Shown one piece after another: positions 9,766-18,922 of a stretch of DNA of 64,000 bases. The DNA lies in assembly GCA_030428885.1 (NCBI GenBank), contig JAUIEJ010000007.1, positions 1 through 64,000 on the forward strand, written 5' to 3'. This DNA comes from Gemmatimonadota bacterium (GTDB lineage Bacteria; Gemmatimonadota; Gemmatimonadetes; Longimicrobiales; Gaopeijiaceae). A model generated the notes under the pieces. That model was not told the origin of the DNA. It searched no databases and saw only the letters and a program-made list of their open reading frames with translations. How positions within the stretch are numbered: position 1 is the stretch's first letter; every line of letters starts with the position of its first letter. The translations under genes were made by a program, and so were the position numbers.

Positions 9766-10925
9766 AAAGTCACCCGGAAGAACCGCACGTCCGCGCCGAG
9801 CCCACGGGCCTGTACGGACGGTCCCAGAAGCCGCGCGCCACCTCCCAGCGCCGCCACCTCCACCTCGTCCACTCCCCGGGCGTGGAGGAAGGCCTCCACC
9901 GCACCCCCGAGGATCACGGCCCCGGCGCCCACCAGACCCCAGGTGAGGTAGGGCTGGGACGTGGTCCGACCGACGATCTGATCGGGAGGGCACGACTGAC
10001 CGGGTTCCACGGCCCGAAGGCACCGCACGTCGGTCTCCTCGATAAGGAAACCGGCCGCCGCCGCACCGCCGGCCACCGCCAGGAGGAGGACGCCTCCCAG
10101 GGGTCGGCCCGTGTAGAACTGGCCGCCTCCGGGCAGGAGCATGCCCAGGGCCAGGGCCGACCCGGGGCTGGGAAGGCCGCCCGGCACCACCTGCAACTGG
10201 CCGATCCGCTCCGAGACCCGAATGGCGTCCGGGGCGTCGGGCCGCAGATCGAGATACGCCCGATACGCCTCCGCGGCGTCCACGGCCCGGCCCAGGGATT
10301 CCAGCGCCACGGCCCGGTTGAACTCGGCTTCGGGGAAGTCGGCGTGGGCCGCGGACGCGGCCACGAAGCCCTCTTCCGCCGCGGCCCATCGGCCTTCTCC
10401 GGCCGCCGCCACCCCGCTCCCGAACGCCTCCAGCGCCGAAGCGGGGATCCGCCGCCGGTTCTCGTCGGCGTAGGCGTCGACCCGCGCCTGGGCGTCCACG
10501 GCGTCGTCGCCGCCGCCGCCCCCGTCCAGGACGCGGCAGTACTGGAGCACCGCCTCCCGGGGCTGTCCCAGATCCTCCAGGACCCGACCGTACTGGTACG
10601 CCAGGGACGAGGAGCGGGAGTCCAGCGACACGGCTCGAGCCAGGAGTCCCCGGGCCCGCTCCACGTCGCCCAGGATCACGGCCTGGCGCGCCGTGGCCCC
10701 GAGCTGAGCCGCCTGCCGCGCCTCCTCCTCCGAGGGCACGACCAGCTCGCCGGGAGCGGGACACCGGAACGCGTCGAGCCCCGACACGGCGACCTTGATG
10801 GCGGGCGTCTGCGCCGCACCCCTCCCCGGGACCGTCGCGGCGGCGACGGCCAGAACGACCAGCGGCCAGGCGAGGAGCCGGCGCCGGTGGAGTGGGGGGG
10901 CGGATGGGTACATGTCGCGTCTCAT
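9762..10925 (-). CDS. Exported TPR-repeat membrane protein
   Basis: 387 residues, with ATG at 10925 or the in-frame ATG 12 bases later; no strong ribosome site separates them. An N-terminal hydrophobic segment ending near GRGAAQ looks like a cleavable signal peptide. TPR-like helices cover roughly residues 60-240 (for example RGLLARAVSLDSRSS, YQYGRVLEDLGQPREA). Near residue 260 a GGGQFYTGR motif begins the first of two C-terminal transmembrane helices, an arrangement seen in DUF5683-like proteins. It is first in a coupled three-gene set with two surface lipoproteins, which suggests a role in assembling or anchoring them. That link is inferred from position only. Confidence 0.7.
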   Translation of the reverse strand: MRRDMYPSAPPLHRRRLLAWPLVVLAVAAATVPGRGAAQTPAIKVAVSGLDAFRCPAPGELVVPSEEEARQAAQLGATARQAVILGDVERARGLLARAVSLDSRSSSLAYQYGRVLEDLGQPREAVLQYCRVLDGGGGGDDAVDAQARVDAYADENRRRIPASALEAFGSGVAAAGEGRWAAAEEGFVAASAAHADFPEAEFNRAVALESLGRAVDAAEAYRAYLDLRPDAPDAIRVSERIGQLQVVPGGLPSPGSALALGMLLPGGGQFYTGRPLGGVLLLAVAGGAAAAGFLIEETDVRCLRAVEPGQSCPPDQIVGRTTSQPYLTWGLVGAGAVILGGAVEAFLHARGVDEVEVAALGGGARLLGPSVQARGLGADVRFFRVTF

Positions 10926-10935
10926 CAGGACGAAC

Positions 10936-10964
10936 CGGCCGGCCTCCCGGGGGGTGGCCGGCCG
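10936..10964 (-). other. GC-rich hairpin before the TPR gene
   Basis: A perfect 9-bp stem (CGGCCGGCC with GGCCGGCCG) closes an 11-base loop 10 bases upstream of the ATG at 10925. There is no T-run on the minus strand, so it is not a classic intrinsic terminator. It could act as a Rho-type pause, a partial terminator after the 11044-11772 gene, or a structure limiting ribosome access to the TPR gene. Confidence 0.45.
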
Positions 10965-11043
10965 CGCTCCGTACGGTCAGGACACGAAAGCTCCCGACGG
11001 GTTCCCCCCGCGTCAAGCAGGGCGTGAACGGGTGGGGAGGCGG

Positions 11044-11772
11044 TCACGCGGCGTCGGGGTCGGCCACGGCGCCCAGCCACCCGCATCCCCGCAGCACCTG
11101 CCCCCCCAACTGGACCTCCACCGTGAGGTGCGAATAGGCCCCGGACATGGCGTTGCGGCAGGGGAGTTCGGTGAGGGACACGAAGACGTTGCCGGACTGG
11201 GGATCGGTCCCCTGGAGGACCCATCCCTCGGCGTCCATCTCCAGGGGCTGCATCTCCAACGTCCGGGTGCCCTCGGGCGTGGCGAACTCGGCCCCGTCCT
11301 CGGTGACCTGGAGGCGCCAGAAGGGCTCGGTGCCCGCGGCCGCCGCCACGACGGCGGGATCCACGTCTCCGCAGTTCCAGCCTTCGAAGGCGGCCCGGCG
11401 CAGGAGTTCGACGATGAGGGCGCCCGCATAGGCCGTCCCGGGACCCGACGCCGGCGGGGGGTCGATGTCCGCCACCACGTCCAGGAAGATGCCCTCGAAC
11501 GGCTCCACACCGGGGGTCAACTCGCCGTGGAGCGACACCAGGTCGGCGGTGAGGGGGCCGTCGAGCCAGAGGGGCTCCCCCCCCTCGCAGGGGCGGAACT
11601 CGGCGGTGTTCTCCCCCACCATGAGAATGCCGGCGATCCGCACCGCACTCCGGGTCTCCACGGCCGCCGGCGCTTCGGCTTCGGGGGCGTCGGGACCGGG
11701 GGCCCCGGCATCGGGCGACCCGTCGCCGCCGCACGCCGCGAGGACGAAGGTCAGGATCAGGGCTCGGCGCAT
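11044..11772 (-). CDS. COG3650-like lipoprotein
   Basis: 242 residues. The start is fixed by a GGAGG five bases before the ATG at 11772; an upstream in-frame ATG at 11799 has no such site and would spoil the signal. Residues 1-15 form a lipoprotein signal ending LAAC, followed by a low-complexity Pro/Ala/Glu linker. The C-terminal half has the GTEPFWRLQV and MSG...Y patterns and paired cysteines (CRN, GCGW) that I associate with COG3650/HslJ-type periplasmic proteins of unknown biochemical role. It is the last gene of the tdh-kbl-fhs-peptidase run, 23 bases after the peptidase stop. Function not established. Confidence 0.7.
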   Translation of the reverse strand: MRRALILTFVLAACGGDGSPDAGAPGPDAPEAEAPAAVETRSAVRIAGILMVGENTAEFRPCEGGEPLWLDGPLTADLVSLHGELTPGVEPFEGIFLDVVADIDPPPASGPGTAYAGALIVELLRRAAFEGWNCGDVDPAVVAAAAGTEPFWRLQVTEDGAEFATPEGTRTLEMQPLEMDAEGWVLQGTDPQSGNVFVSLTELPCRNAMSGAYSHLTVEVQLGGQVLRGCGWLGAVADPDAA

Positions 11773-11795
11773 GGTTCCTCCGGCGTGTTCGCGAT

Positions 11796-12692
11796 TCATG
11801 GCGATCCGCCCCCCCTCCGCTCCACCCGGTCGAGGGGGCGGAAGGTGGCTCCGGGGCGGGAGGGAGTCCGGGTGGCGAGATCGAAGCGATCTCCGTCCCG
11901 GAGGAAGTAGAAGGGTCCGCCGCCCTCGAGGACGGCTCCGGCGTCGTAGATGGCCACGTATCCCCTGCCCAGCACCTCGAACCGGTCGCCGTCCACCAGG
12001 ATCGCCGTGTCCTCATCCAGGCCGATCCCCAGGAGTTCGGGGCGGGCTTCGATGACCTCCAGGAGGTCGAACTGCCGGTTCCGGGCGAGAAGGTGCTGAT
12101 CGATGGCGGTGTCCCGGAGGTAGCCGAACCCCACCTCGTGATCTCCCATCATGACGGTGTTGGAGCGGGTATCGCCCCGGGCCAGATACGATCCCTGGAT
12201 CGAGGCCCCCGCCGACGTGCCCCCGATCACCCCTCCCCGATCCAGCACCCCCTGGAGCGCCGCTTCGGTGGCGGTGCCGAGATACGCGTCGGCCAACCGC
12301 CACTGCCGTCCCCCGGGGAACCACACCCCCCGGGCCTCCCGCAGAGGCGCCACGAACGACTCCCGGTCGGCCTCGGCGGGGTCGTAGGTGTGGAGCACGG
12401 TGAGGTTGCGGGCGCCGTTGGCACGGAGCTGGGCCAGGCAGGCGCACCAGGGGCCGTAGTCGGCATCGTCCCCTCCGCCCGCCGTGGGAATCACGACGAT
12501 GGGTGCATCGGGCCCCCCGGCGCGGGCGATGAACGCCCGCACGATCTCCGGGTCCCGCAGCGCCCCTCCCACCACCACCAGACTCCCTCGGGCCGGGCCC
12601 ACCGAGGGTTCGGGGGACTGGGCCGCGGCCGGAGGCGACCACGCCGCCGCCAGAAGGACGGCCAACGGCACGGCGCCGGCGAGGCGCCGCAT
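11796..12692 (-). CDS. Cyanophycinase-like S51 peptidase, exported
   Basis: 298 residues. The ATG at 12692 shares its A with the fhs stop (TGATG), so translation is coupled. Residues 1-24 are a signal peptide ending AAAQ. The nucleophile motif GGTSAGAS lies near residue 160, preceded by a GVWFPGG stretch and followed by YLARGDTRSN and a GLDEDTAI segment, the signature layout of peptidase family S51/cyanophycinases. Family members cleave beta-aspartyl bonds or Asp dipeptides. A secreted form would act on extracellular or periplasmic peptides. No cyanophycin synthetase is in the window, so storage-polymer breakdown cannot be assumed. Confidence 0.85.
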   Translation of the reverse strand: MRRLAGAVPLAVLLAAAWSPPAAAQSPEPSVGPARGSLVVVGGALRDPEIVRAFIARAGGPDAPIVVIPTAGGGDDADYGPWCACLAQLRANGARNLTVLHTYDPAEADRESFVAPLREARGVWFPGGRQWRLADAYLGTATEAALQGVLDRGGVIGGTSAGASIQGSYLARGDTRSNTVMMGDHEVGFGYLRDTAIDQHLLARNRQFDLLEVIEARPELLGIGLDEDTAILVDGDRFEVLGRGYVAIYDAGAVLEGGGPFYFLRDGDRFDLATRTPSRPGATFRPLDRVERRGGGSP

Positions 12693-14356
12693 CAGAACAG
12701 CCCCGTCACGTGCCCGTCCACCACATCCATGCCCACCGCGGCGGGCCGAGCCGCCAGTCCCGGCATGGTCATGACGTCGCCGGTCTTGGCCACCACGAAG
12801 CCGGCCCCGGCCGACGGCGTGACTTCCCGCACGGTGATGCGGAAGCCCGTGGGCCGCCCGAGAAGGGTGGGATTGTCGGAGAAGGAGTACTGGGTCTTGG
12901 CGATGCACACCGGCACGTCCCGAAGCCCGATGGCCTCGAGGCGATCGATCTGCTTCGCCGCCGCCGGCGCCACGTCCACGCCGTCGGCCCCGTAGATCTC
13001 CCGAGCGACGGTCTCGATCTTCGAGACGAGCCCCCCCTCCACCGGATAGAGGGGACGGTAGTCCGCCTCACCCCCGTCCAGGACGTCCTGCACCGCGTCG
13101 GCCAGGTCCAGGCACCCCTCGCCTCCCCCGCCCCACGGGTCGGCCACCACCGCCGTGGCGCCCACGGCGCGGCACGCCTCCAGGACCGCCTCGATCTCGG
13201 CGTCGGTGTCGGAGACGAACCGATTGAGGGCCACCACCGGCGGCACACCGAACTTCCGCACGTTCTCGATGTGGGCCTGGAGGTTGACCACCCCCCGGGT
13301 CACCGCGGCCACGTCTTCGGAGCCCAGGGCGTCCTTCGCCACGCCGCCGTTCATCTTGAGGGCCCGCACGGTGGCCACCACCACGGCGGCGGCGGGGCGC
13401 AGGTTGCCGAACCGGCACTTGATGTCGAAGAACTTCTCGGCGCCCAGGTCCGCCCCGAAGCCCGCCTCGGTCACCACCACGTCGCCCAGAGCCATGCCGG
13501 CCCGGGTGGCGGCCAGGGAGTTGCACCCGTGGGCGATGTTGGCGAAGGGGCCGCCGTGGACGAAGGCCGGCGTGCCGCCCAGGGTCTGAACCAGGTTGGG
13601 ATTGATGGCGTCCTTCAGGAGCACGGCCATGGCCCCCACCGCGTCGAGATCGGCGGCCCGCACCGGATCCCCGCTGCGGCTGTAGCCCACGATGATCCGC
13701 CCCAGCCGCTCCTTGAGGTCGTCCAGGCCGTCGGCGAGGCAGAAGATGGCCATGATCTCCGAGGCCGCCGTGATGACGAACGACTCCTGTCGGGGAATCC
13801 CCCCGGTGCGTCCTCCCAGCCCCACCACCACGGACCGGAGAGCCCGGTCGTTCATGTCCACGGCCCGGGGCCAGGTGATGGCCGTGCGGTCCACGTCCAG
13901 GGTGTCGGGTCGGTACATGTGGTTGTCGAGGAGGGCCGACAACAGCGCATGGGCCGAGGAGATGGCGTGGAAATCCCCGGTGAAGTGGAGGTTGATCTCC
14001 TCCATGGGCACCACCTGGGAATACCCCCCGCCGGCCGCTCCCCCCTTGATGCCGAAGACCGGCCCGAGGGACGGCTCCCGGAGGCAGAGCACCGGATTGC
14101 GGTTCCGGAGCGTGAAGGCGTCGGCCAGCCCCACCGACACGGTGGACTTGCCCTCCCCTGCGGCCGTGGGATTCACCCCCGTCACCAGCACCAGGGGCGC
14201 CGGATCCCCTCCGCGACTCCGGGCCACGTCCAGGGGCACCTTGGCCTTGTGGTGGCCGAAGGGCACGATGTCGGCGGGCTCGAGGCCGATCCTGGCCGCG
14301 ATGTCCTGGATCGGGCGCAGGGTCGCGGACTGGGCGATCTCGATGTCGGTGGGCAT
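12692..14356 (-). CDS. fhs: Formate--tetrahydrofolate ligase
   Basis: 554 residues, the usual length for the family. It catalyses formate + THF + ATP to 10-formyl-THF in the cytosol. The ATP-binding loop reads GVNPTAAGEGKST near residue 60, and the N-terminal PFGHHKAKV and the LNFTGDF-like (LHFTGDFHAI) segments match FTHFS. The gene follows kbl by 50 bases and overlaps the peptidase start by one base. Next to a threonine-to-glycine pathway it most likely links C1 units derived from glycine or formate to the folate pool. The direction of flux cannot be read from sequence. Confidence 0.97.
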   Translation of the reverse strand: MPTDIEIAQSATLRPIQDIAARIGLEPADIVPFGHHKAKVPLDVARSRGGDPAPLVLVTGVNPTAAGEGKSTVSVGLADAFTLRNRNPVLCLREPSLGPVFGIKGGAAGGGYSQVVPMEEINLHFTGDFHAISSAHALLSALLDNHMYRPDTLDVDRTAITWPRAVDMNDRALRSVVVGLGGRTGGIPRQESFVITAASEIMAIFCLADGLDDLKERLGRIIVGYSRSGDPVRAADLDAVGAMAVLLKDAINPNLVQTLGGTPAFVHGGPFANIAHGCNSLAATRAGMALGDVVVTEAGFGADLGAEKFFDIKCRFGNLRPAAAVVVATVRALKMNGGVAKDALGSEDVAAVTRGVVNLQAHIENVRKFGVPPVVALNRFVSDTDAEIEAVLEACRAVGATAVVADPWGGGGEGCLDLADAVQDVLDGGEADYRPLYPVEGGLVSKIETVAREIYGADGVDVAPAAAKQIDRLEAIGLRDVPVCIAKTQYSFSDNPTLLGRPTGFRITVREVTPSAGAGFVVAKTGDVMTMPGLAARPAAVGMDVVDGHVTGLF

Positions 14357-14406
14357 TGCGGATGGCTCCCGGGGTGGGGTTGAAATGATGTGGGGCGACG
14401 GAGGCG

Positions 14407-15633
14407 TCAGCCCGGATAGGCGGCCAGCAGTTCGAGGACGTGATCGATGTCGGCCTCGGTGTGATCGGCGTTGATCTGGGTCCGGATCTCCTCGTCGCCC
14501 CGAGGCACCACAGGGTAGGCGAGGCCGGTGACGAGCACGCCGTGGTCGAAGAGGTGGCGCACCAGGTCCCGGGTCCGGGCGGTGTCCCGGATCATGAGGG
14601 GGACCACGGGGTGGGGGCCGGGGATCGTCTCGATGCCGATCCGACCGAGGCCGTCTTCGAAGCGCCGCGTGAGTCCCCGGAGGCGCTCCAGCATGCCGCG
14701 ACCTTCGGGGGAGTCGACGATGGACACCGCCGCCCGGGCGGCCCGGGCTTCACCCGGCGTGATGGGGTTGGAGTAGATGTACATGGGCGACGACTCCCGG
14801 AGGAATCGCACGAGGGACTCGGATCCCACCACGTACCCGCCGTTCACCCCGAAGGCCTTCCCCAGGGTGCCCACCAGGACGTCGGCGGGCCCGGAGCCCG
14901 TGTGCTCCTCCGTGCCCCGCCCCGTGTCGCCGAAGGCCCCCACGCCGTGGGAGTCGTCCACCACCAGCACGACGTTCTCGGGATAGCGGGCGTCGTGGGC
15001 GCGGCACACCTCCACGATCTCGGCCAGGGGCGCGTGATCTCCCCGCATGGAGAAGATCCCGTCGGTCACCACCAGGGCGCGGCGGGCCGAGCCGGCGTGC
15101 TTCTCCAGCGCCGCCGCGAGTCCGTCGACGTCGTTGTGGTGGTAGATGGCCTTGGCCTTGGGCCGCGCCAGGCGCATGGCGTTGATGATGCAGTTGTGGT
15201 TCAGTTCGTCGCTGATGAGCACCGTCTCGTCGGTGACCAGGGGCACGATGGTGGACACCACCGTGGCATACGCCGACGAAAACGCCATGGCCGCCCCTCG
15301 GCCGTGGAAGGCGGCCAGGGCCGATTCCAACTCGGTGTGGGCGTCGTAGGTGCCGGAGATGAAGCGCACCGCACCCGGTCCGGCTCCGTAGGCGCGCGAC
15401 CCTTCCTCTTCCGCCTCGATGACGGCGGGATGGAGTCCCAGTCCCAGATACGAGTTGGAATTCATGCGCAGGAACTCCTTCTCGCCGTGCCCCTCGAGGT
15501 GGAAACGAGGGCCCCGCCCGTCGCGGGGGCGGATCACCCGGGTGACCACCGCCTCGTCACCCTTGGCCGTCCCGGCGGATTCGAGGTCGGCCACGTGGGC
15601 GTCCAGCACGGCGGTGAGGCGATCCATGGGCAT
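14407..15633 (-). CDS. kbl: Glycine C-acetyltransferase (2-amino-3-ketobutyrate CoA ligase)
   Basis: 408 residues. ATG at 15633 has AGGAG eight bases upstream, so it is preferred over an ATG two codons later. Alpha-oxoamine synthase fold: NSNSYLGLG near the N-terminus, DELNHNCIINA, VVDDSHGVGAFG, and the PLP-lysine in GTLGKAFGVNGG. The same family includes BioF and ALA synthase; assignment to Kbl rests on the adjacent SDR-type threonine dehydrogenase, 53 bases upstream. Together they convert threonine to glycine and acetyl-CoA. A 5-aminolevulinate synthase role is possible in principle for a phototroph but is less likely given the partner gene. Confidence 0.88.
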   Translation of the reverse strand: MPMDRLTAVLDAHVADLESAGTAKGDEAVVTRVIRPRDGRGPRFHLEGHGEKEFLRMNSNSYLGLGLHPAVIEAEEEGSRAYGAGPGAVRFISGTYDAHTELESALAAFHGRGAAMAFSSAYATVVSTIVPLVTDETVLISDELNHNCIINAMRLARPKAKAIYHHNDVDGLAAALEKHAGSARRALVVTDGIFSMRGDHAPLAEIVEVCRAHDARYPENVVLVVDDSHGVGAFGDTGRGTEEHTGSGPADVLVGTLGKAFGVNGGYVVGSESLVRFLRESSPMYIYSNPITPGEARAARAAVSIVDSPEGRGMLERLRGLTRRFEDGLGRIGIETIPGPHPVVPLMIRDTARTRDLVRHLFDHGVLVTGLAYPVVPRGDEEIRTQINADHTEADIDHVLELLAAYPG

Positions 15634-15686
15634 GGGCGAACTCCTGCGCAGAAAAGAAACGTGAGAAGGGAATCGTCGAGCGGAGG

Positions 15687-16637
15687 TCAGGAGGTTCGGA
15701 CCTGGGCCCGTGCCCGCACCCGGCGGAGCATGTCGGCCGTCATGCCTTCGAGGTCGTACTCGGGGCGCCATCCCCACTCCTCGCGGGCCGCGGAATCGTC
15801 CAGGCTCCGGGGCCACGAGTCGGCGATGGCCTGACGCACCGGGTCGGGATCGAAGCCGAGGCGGAAGTCGGGCAGGTGGCGTCGGATCGCGTCGCCGAGC
15901 GTCGCCGGCGTGAGCTGCATCGCCGTGACGTTGAAGGCGTTGCGATGCGCCAGCCCCGTGCCGTCGGCCTCCATGAGTTCCATGGCGGCCCGCAGGGCGT
16001 CGGGCATGTACATCATGTCGAGTTGGGTGTCGGCCGACAGGAACGACGTGTAGCTGCCCCGCTCCACGGCGGCGAAGAAGATCTCCACCGCGTAGTCGGT
16101 GGTGCCCCCGCCCGGAGGCGAGGCGCTGATGATCCCCGGGTACCGCACCCCCCGGGTGTCGACGCCGAACCGGGTGTGGTAGTAGTCGCAGAGCAACTCG
16201 CCGGCAACCTTGGTGACCCCGTACATGGTGGACGGGCGCTGAAGGGTGTCCTGGGGCGTACCGTCCCGGGGCGTGGAGGGGCCGAAGGCGGCGATGGACG
16301 AGGGGGTGAACACCGCGAAGCCCTGCTCCCGGGCCGCTTCCAGGACGTTGAAGAGCCCGCCCAGGTTCACCTCGTAGGCCGTCTGGGGCTTCCGCTCCCC
16401 CACGGCGGAGAGGAGGGCCGCCAGATGGTAGACCACCGTGGGACGATGCTCGGCGAGTCGTTCGGCCACCGCTCCCGGATCGGTGCAGTCCAGGAGGGCG
16501 AAGGGGCCGGCGCCGGGTTCCGTAGGAGGGTGGATGTCGGTGGCCAGCACGCGGTCGCCTCCGTAGGCTTCCCGCAGCGCGGGGACGAGCGCCGAGCCGA
16601 TCTGGCCCGCCGCTCCCGTGACCAGAACCCGTGTCAC
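15687..16637 (-). CDS. tdh: L-threonine 3-dehydrogenase, SDR (epimerase-like) type
   Basis: 316 residues from a GTG at 16637, with an AGGGAGG-like site just upstream; longer ATG starts would add an Arg/Gly-rich non-conserved tail. The Rossmann motif GAAGQIGS is at residues 7-14, followed by an acidic residue (ATDI) for NAD, and the catalytic YGVTK (Tyr-X3-Lys) near the middle with SSIAAFGP upstream. This matches the short-chain Tdh family rather than the zinc MDR family. It oxidises threonine to 2-amino-3-ketobutyrate, the substrate of the Kbl encoded immediately downstream. It probably heads the operon 16637-11044. Confidence 0.88.
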   Translation of the reverse strand: MTRVLVTGAAGQIGSALVPALREAYGGDRVLATDIHPPTEPGAGPFALLDCTDPGAVAERLAEHRPTVVYHLAALLSAVGERKPQTAYEVNLGGLFNVLEAAREQGFAVFTPSSIAAFGPSTPRDGTPQDTLQRPSTMYGVTKVAGELLCDYYHTRFGVDTRGVRYPGIISASPPGGGTTDYAVEIFFAAVERGSYTSFLSADTQLDMMYMPDALRAAMELMEADGTGLAHRNAFNVTAMQLTPATLGDAIRRHLPDFRLGFDPDPVRQAIADSWPRSLDDSAAREEWGWRPEYDLEGMTADMLRRVRARAQVRTS

Positions 16638-16795
16638 CTGGGACTCCCTCCCTGAACGATGGATGTCGCGGCCGCCGAGCCGGGAGCCGGACGGCGGACC
16701 GGCAATATAGGGGTCCGTTCCCCGCAGCGTCACGGTGCGCCGTCGTCCGGGACGACCTATCGTTCCGCCGTCCCGTCCCCCCCATCGAGCGCCCC

Positions 16796-18217
16796 ATGGC
16801 CGACCCACCCCCTTCGACGTCCGAGTCGACGCCTGGTGCCGAGCCCCACCGTCGCCTCTCCCGACGGGCCCGACGGGTGCTCCGGGACCTCCACCATCGT
16901 ACGTGGGAACTCGAGTTCCTCATGTCCGGGGCCCTCGCCGTGGCGCTGGGGCAGCTGCCGGCGCGGGTCGACGGGGCCTTCGCCCGCTGGTACCCCCTCG
17001 CCGGCGAGGGGGGCGGCCTCGCCCTCACCGTCGGCTACCAGTACGTCAAGCTGATCCTCTACACCCTGATCTTCACCTTCGTCCTGCACATCGCCCTGAG
17101 GGCGTTCTGGGTGTCGCTCATCGGCCTGGATTCGGTGTTTCCCCGGGGCGTGCGATGGGACCGCGTGCGGATCGGTCCCATCGGGCGGGCGTACCTGCGC
17201 CGGCACATGCCGTCGGTCCGGGAACTCATCGTTCGCACCGACGGAATCGCCAGCGTGCTCTTCGCCGGGGCCTTCTACGTGTCGGCGATCTTCCTGGTGT
17301 CCGTACTCGCCGCCAGCGCGGTGGCGATCCCACTTCTGCTGGTCAGCAGCGTCCTGCCGTGGTCACTCCCGGCGCCCATCGTCCCCCTCGTGGCGGCGGT
17401 CGGGCTCAGCCTGGCGCTGTCGATCCCGACGGTCCTGGACCGGCTCCGGGGTTCGCGGATCGACCCCGACGGCGGCCTCGCCCGGTGGATCCGGGCAACC
17501 CACCGATTCACGCTGCGGTGGTTCGGCCTCGCGGCCTACGGACCGGCCCAGTACACGTTCGCGAGCCGCATCGGGGGCGGCCGTTCGGTCGGGCTCCTGA
17601 TGCTGGTGATGGTGGCCATCACCGGGACCTTCATCGTGCGGGACGTGATCGTGGAGCGGGAACGGCTCCAGTTCGGGGTGCTGCCCTTCGTGCCGGAGAT
17701 CCCCGGGGCCGCGGGCGTCGACCCCCGCTACTACGAGTCCCAGTGGGTCGACGGACCGCCGCCCCTCCCCGTCCCGTCCATCGAAGCCGACGCTCTGGAC
17801 GACGAAACGGCGTGGGTGCGCCTGTTCGTGCCGTTCCGCCCCACCGCCGATCCCGACGCCGTCGCGGCCCTCTGCCCCGACCTCGCCCCGGTGGCCCGGG
17901 CCGGCTTTCGCTTCGTGCGCCCCGAACGCGGAATCCCCACCGACACCCTCGACGCTTCCATCGCCGCGTCGCTGGTCTGCGCCGCCGGATTGTGGGACGT
18001 GGCCCTGGACGGTCGCGGCGTGTCGACCGACCCGGTGTTCGCCACCCACCCCGTGACCCGGCTCCCGGGCCTCGCCTGGTATCTGGACGTGCGGGGGGTC
18101 GCGCCGGGGCGCCACCTCCTCACGGTGAACCGGAGCGCCACCGCCTACGCCGCCGACGTCACCGGCGAGGACGATCCCCCGCCCCCGCGCCGCCACGCCA
18201 TTCCGTTCTGGCGGTAG
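16796..18217 (+). CDS. Multi-pass membrane protein of unknown family
   Basis: 473 residues from the ATG at 16796. Hydrophobic segments near residues 38-60, 75-105, 150-185, 195-220 and 265-290 suggest four or five membrane helices, followed by a soluble C-terminal region of about 180 residues containing GVDPRYYESQWVDG and two scattered cysteines. The extracytoplasmic tail ends in a proline-rich HAIPFWR. I recognise no catalytic motif. It is transcribed away from tdh across a 158-base shared upstream region and converges on rlpA with an 18-base gap. Function unknown. Confidence 0.8.
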   Translation: MADPPPSTSESTPGAEPHRRLSRRARRVLRDLHHRTWELEFLMSGALAVALGQLPARVDGAFARWYPLAGEGGGLALTVGYQYVKLILYTLIFTFVLHIALRAFWVSLIGLDSVFPRGVRWDRVRIGPIGRAYLRRHMPSVRELIVRTDGIASVLFAGAFYVSAIFLVSVLAASAVAIPLLLVSSVLPWSLPAPIVPLVAAVGLSLALSIPTVLDRLRGSRIDPDGGLARWIRATHRFTLRWFGLAAYGPAQYTFASRIGGGRSVGLLMLVMVAITGTFIVRDVIVERERLQFGVLPFVPEIPGAAGVDPRYYESQWVDGPPPLPVPSIEADALDDETAWVRLFVPFRPTADPDAVAALCPDLAPVARAGFRFVRPERGIPTDTLDASIAASLVCAAGLWDVALDGRGVSTDPVFATHPVTRLPGLAWYLDVRGVAPGRHLLTVNRSATAYAADVTGEDDPPPPRRHAIPFWR

Positions 18218-18235
18218 TCCGGCGGTCGCCGGGCC

Positions 18236-18841
18236 CTACTTCCGCGACGGCACCTCGTCGGCGTCCAGGGCCCGCACTTCGACCCGGGCCAACCCCGCCG
18301 ATACCACCCCCAGTTCCCGGGCCGCACCGTAGGACAGGTCCAGGATGCGTCGGCCGGTGTCGGCGAAGGGCCCCCGGTCGTTCACCCGCAGGGTGAGGCT
18401 CCGGCCGTTGTCGAGGTTGCGCACCTCGACCCAGGTGTGGAGGGGCAGGGTTCGATGGGCCGCGCTGATGCCGTGCATGTCGTAGGTCTCGCCGCTGGCC
18501 GTGGGGCGCCCGTGGAACGCCTCCCCGTACCACGACGCCAGACCCGTCTCCCGATACCCGTCGGCGGCGTCCAGCACCCGATAGCGGCGCCCGAACACCT
18601 CGTAGCTGCGGCCGGCGTCGCTCCGGGCACCGGGCGGTGCGGGGGTGGAGCGGGGAGCGGAACGGGGGGAGGCGTCGGGTGCCGGATCGGGCGCCGGGTT
18701 CGATGCCGGGGTCGACGCCGGGACCGGCGAGGACGCGGGCCGCGCCCCGGTTCCCGACGGATACCCCACCACGGTACAGCCGGCGGCTCCCCCCAGGAGC
18801 AGGATCGCGGCGAACCCGCGGTACGACCGGAAGCTGGGCAC
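18236..18841 (-). CDS. rlpA: RlpA-family lytic transglycosylase, lipoprotein
   Basis: 201 residues, GTG start at 18841 preceded by GGGAGGGGAG. A lipoprotein signal ends at AAGC, then a Pro/Ala-rich linker of about 50 residues, then the double-psi beta-barrel: GLASWYGEAFHGRPTASGE, MHGISAAHRTLP, NGRSLTLRVNDRGPF and LDLSYGAA. RlpA proteins bind and cleave denuded peptidoglycan at the septum. Here the C-terminal SPOR domain of E. coli RlpA is absent, which is common in shorter homologues. It stands alone downstream of the sigma/anti-sigma pair with an 81-base gap. Confidence 0.92.
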   Translation of the reverse strand: MPSFRSYRGFAAILLLGGAAGCTVVGYPSGTGARPASSPVPASTPASNPAPDPAPDASPRSAPRSTPAPPGARSDAGRSYEVFGRRYRVLDAADGYRETGLASWYGEAFHGRPTASGETYDMHGISAAHRTLPLHTWVEVRNLDNGRSLTLRVNDRGPFADTGRRILDLSYGAARELGVVSAGLARVEVRALDADEVPSRK

Positions 18842-18922
18842 GACTCCCCTCCCATCACCGGGAAGGCGGATCCTCCCCTCCCCCCACGATACGAAACGGA
18901 TGTTTGTCGGCCAAGCGTTACG

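Noticed and set aside
14407-17028. An 873-codon frame covering kbl and more
   Set aside because: The first half is a shifted-frame extension over tdh; only the part from 15633 downward matches Kbl and has a ribosome site.
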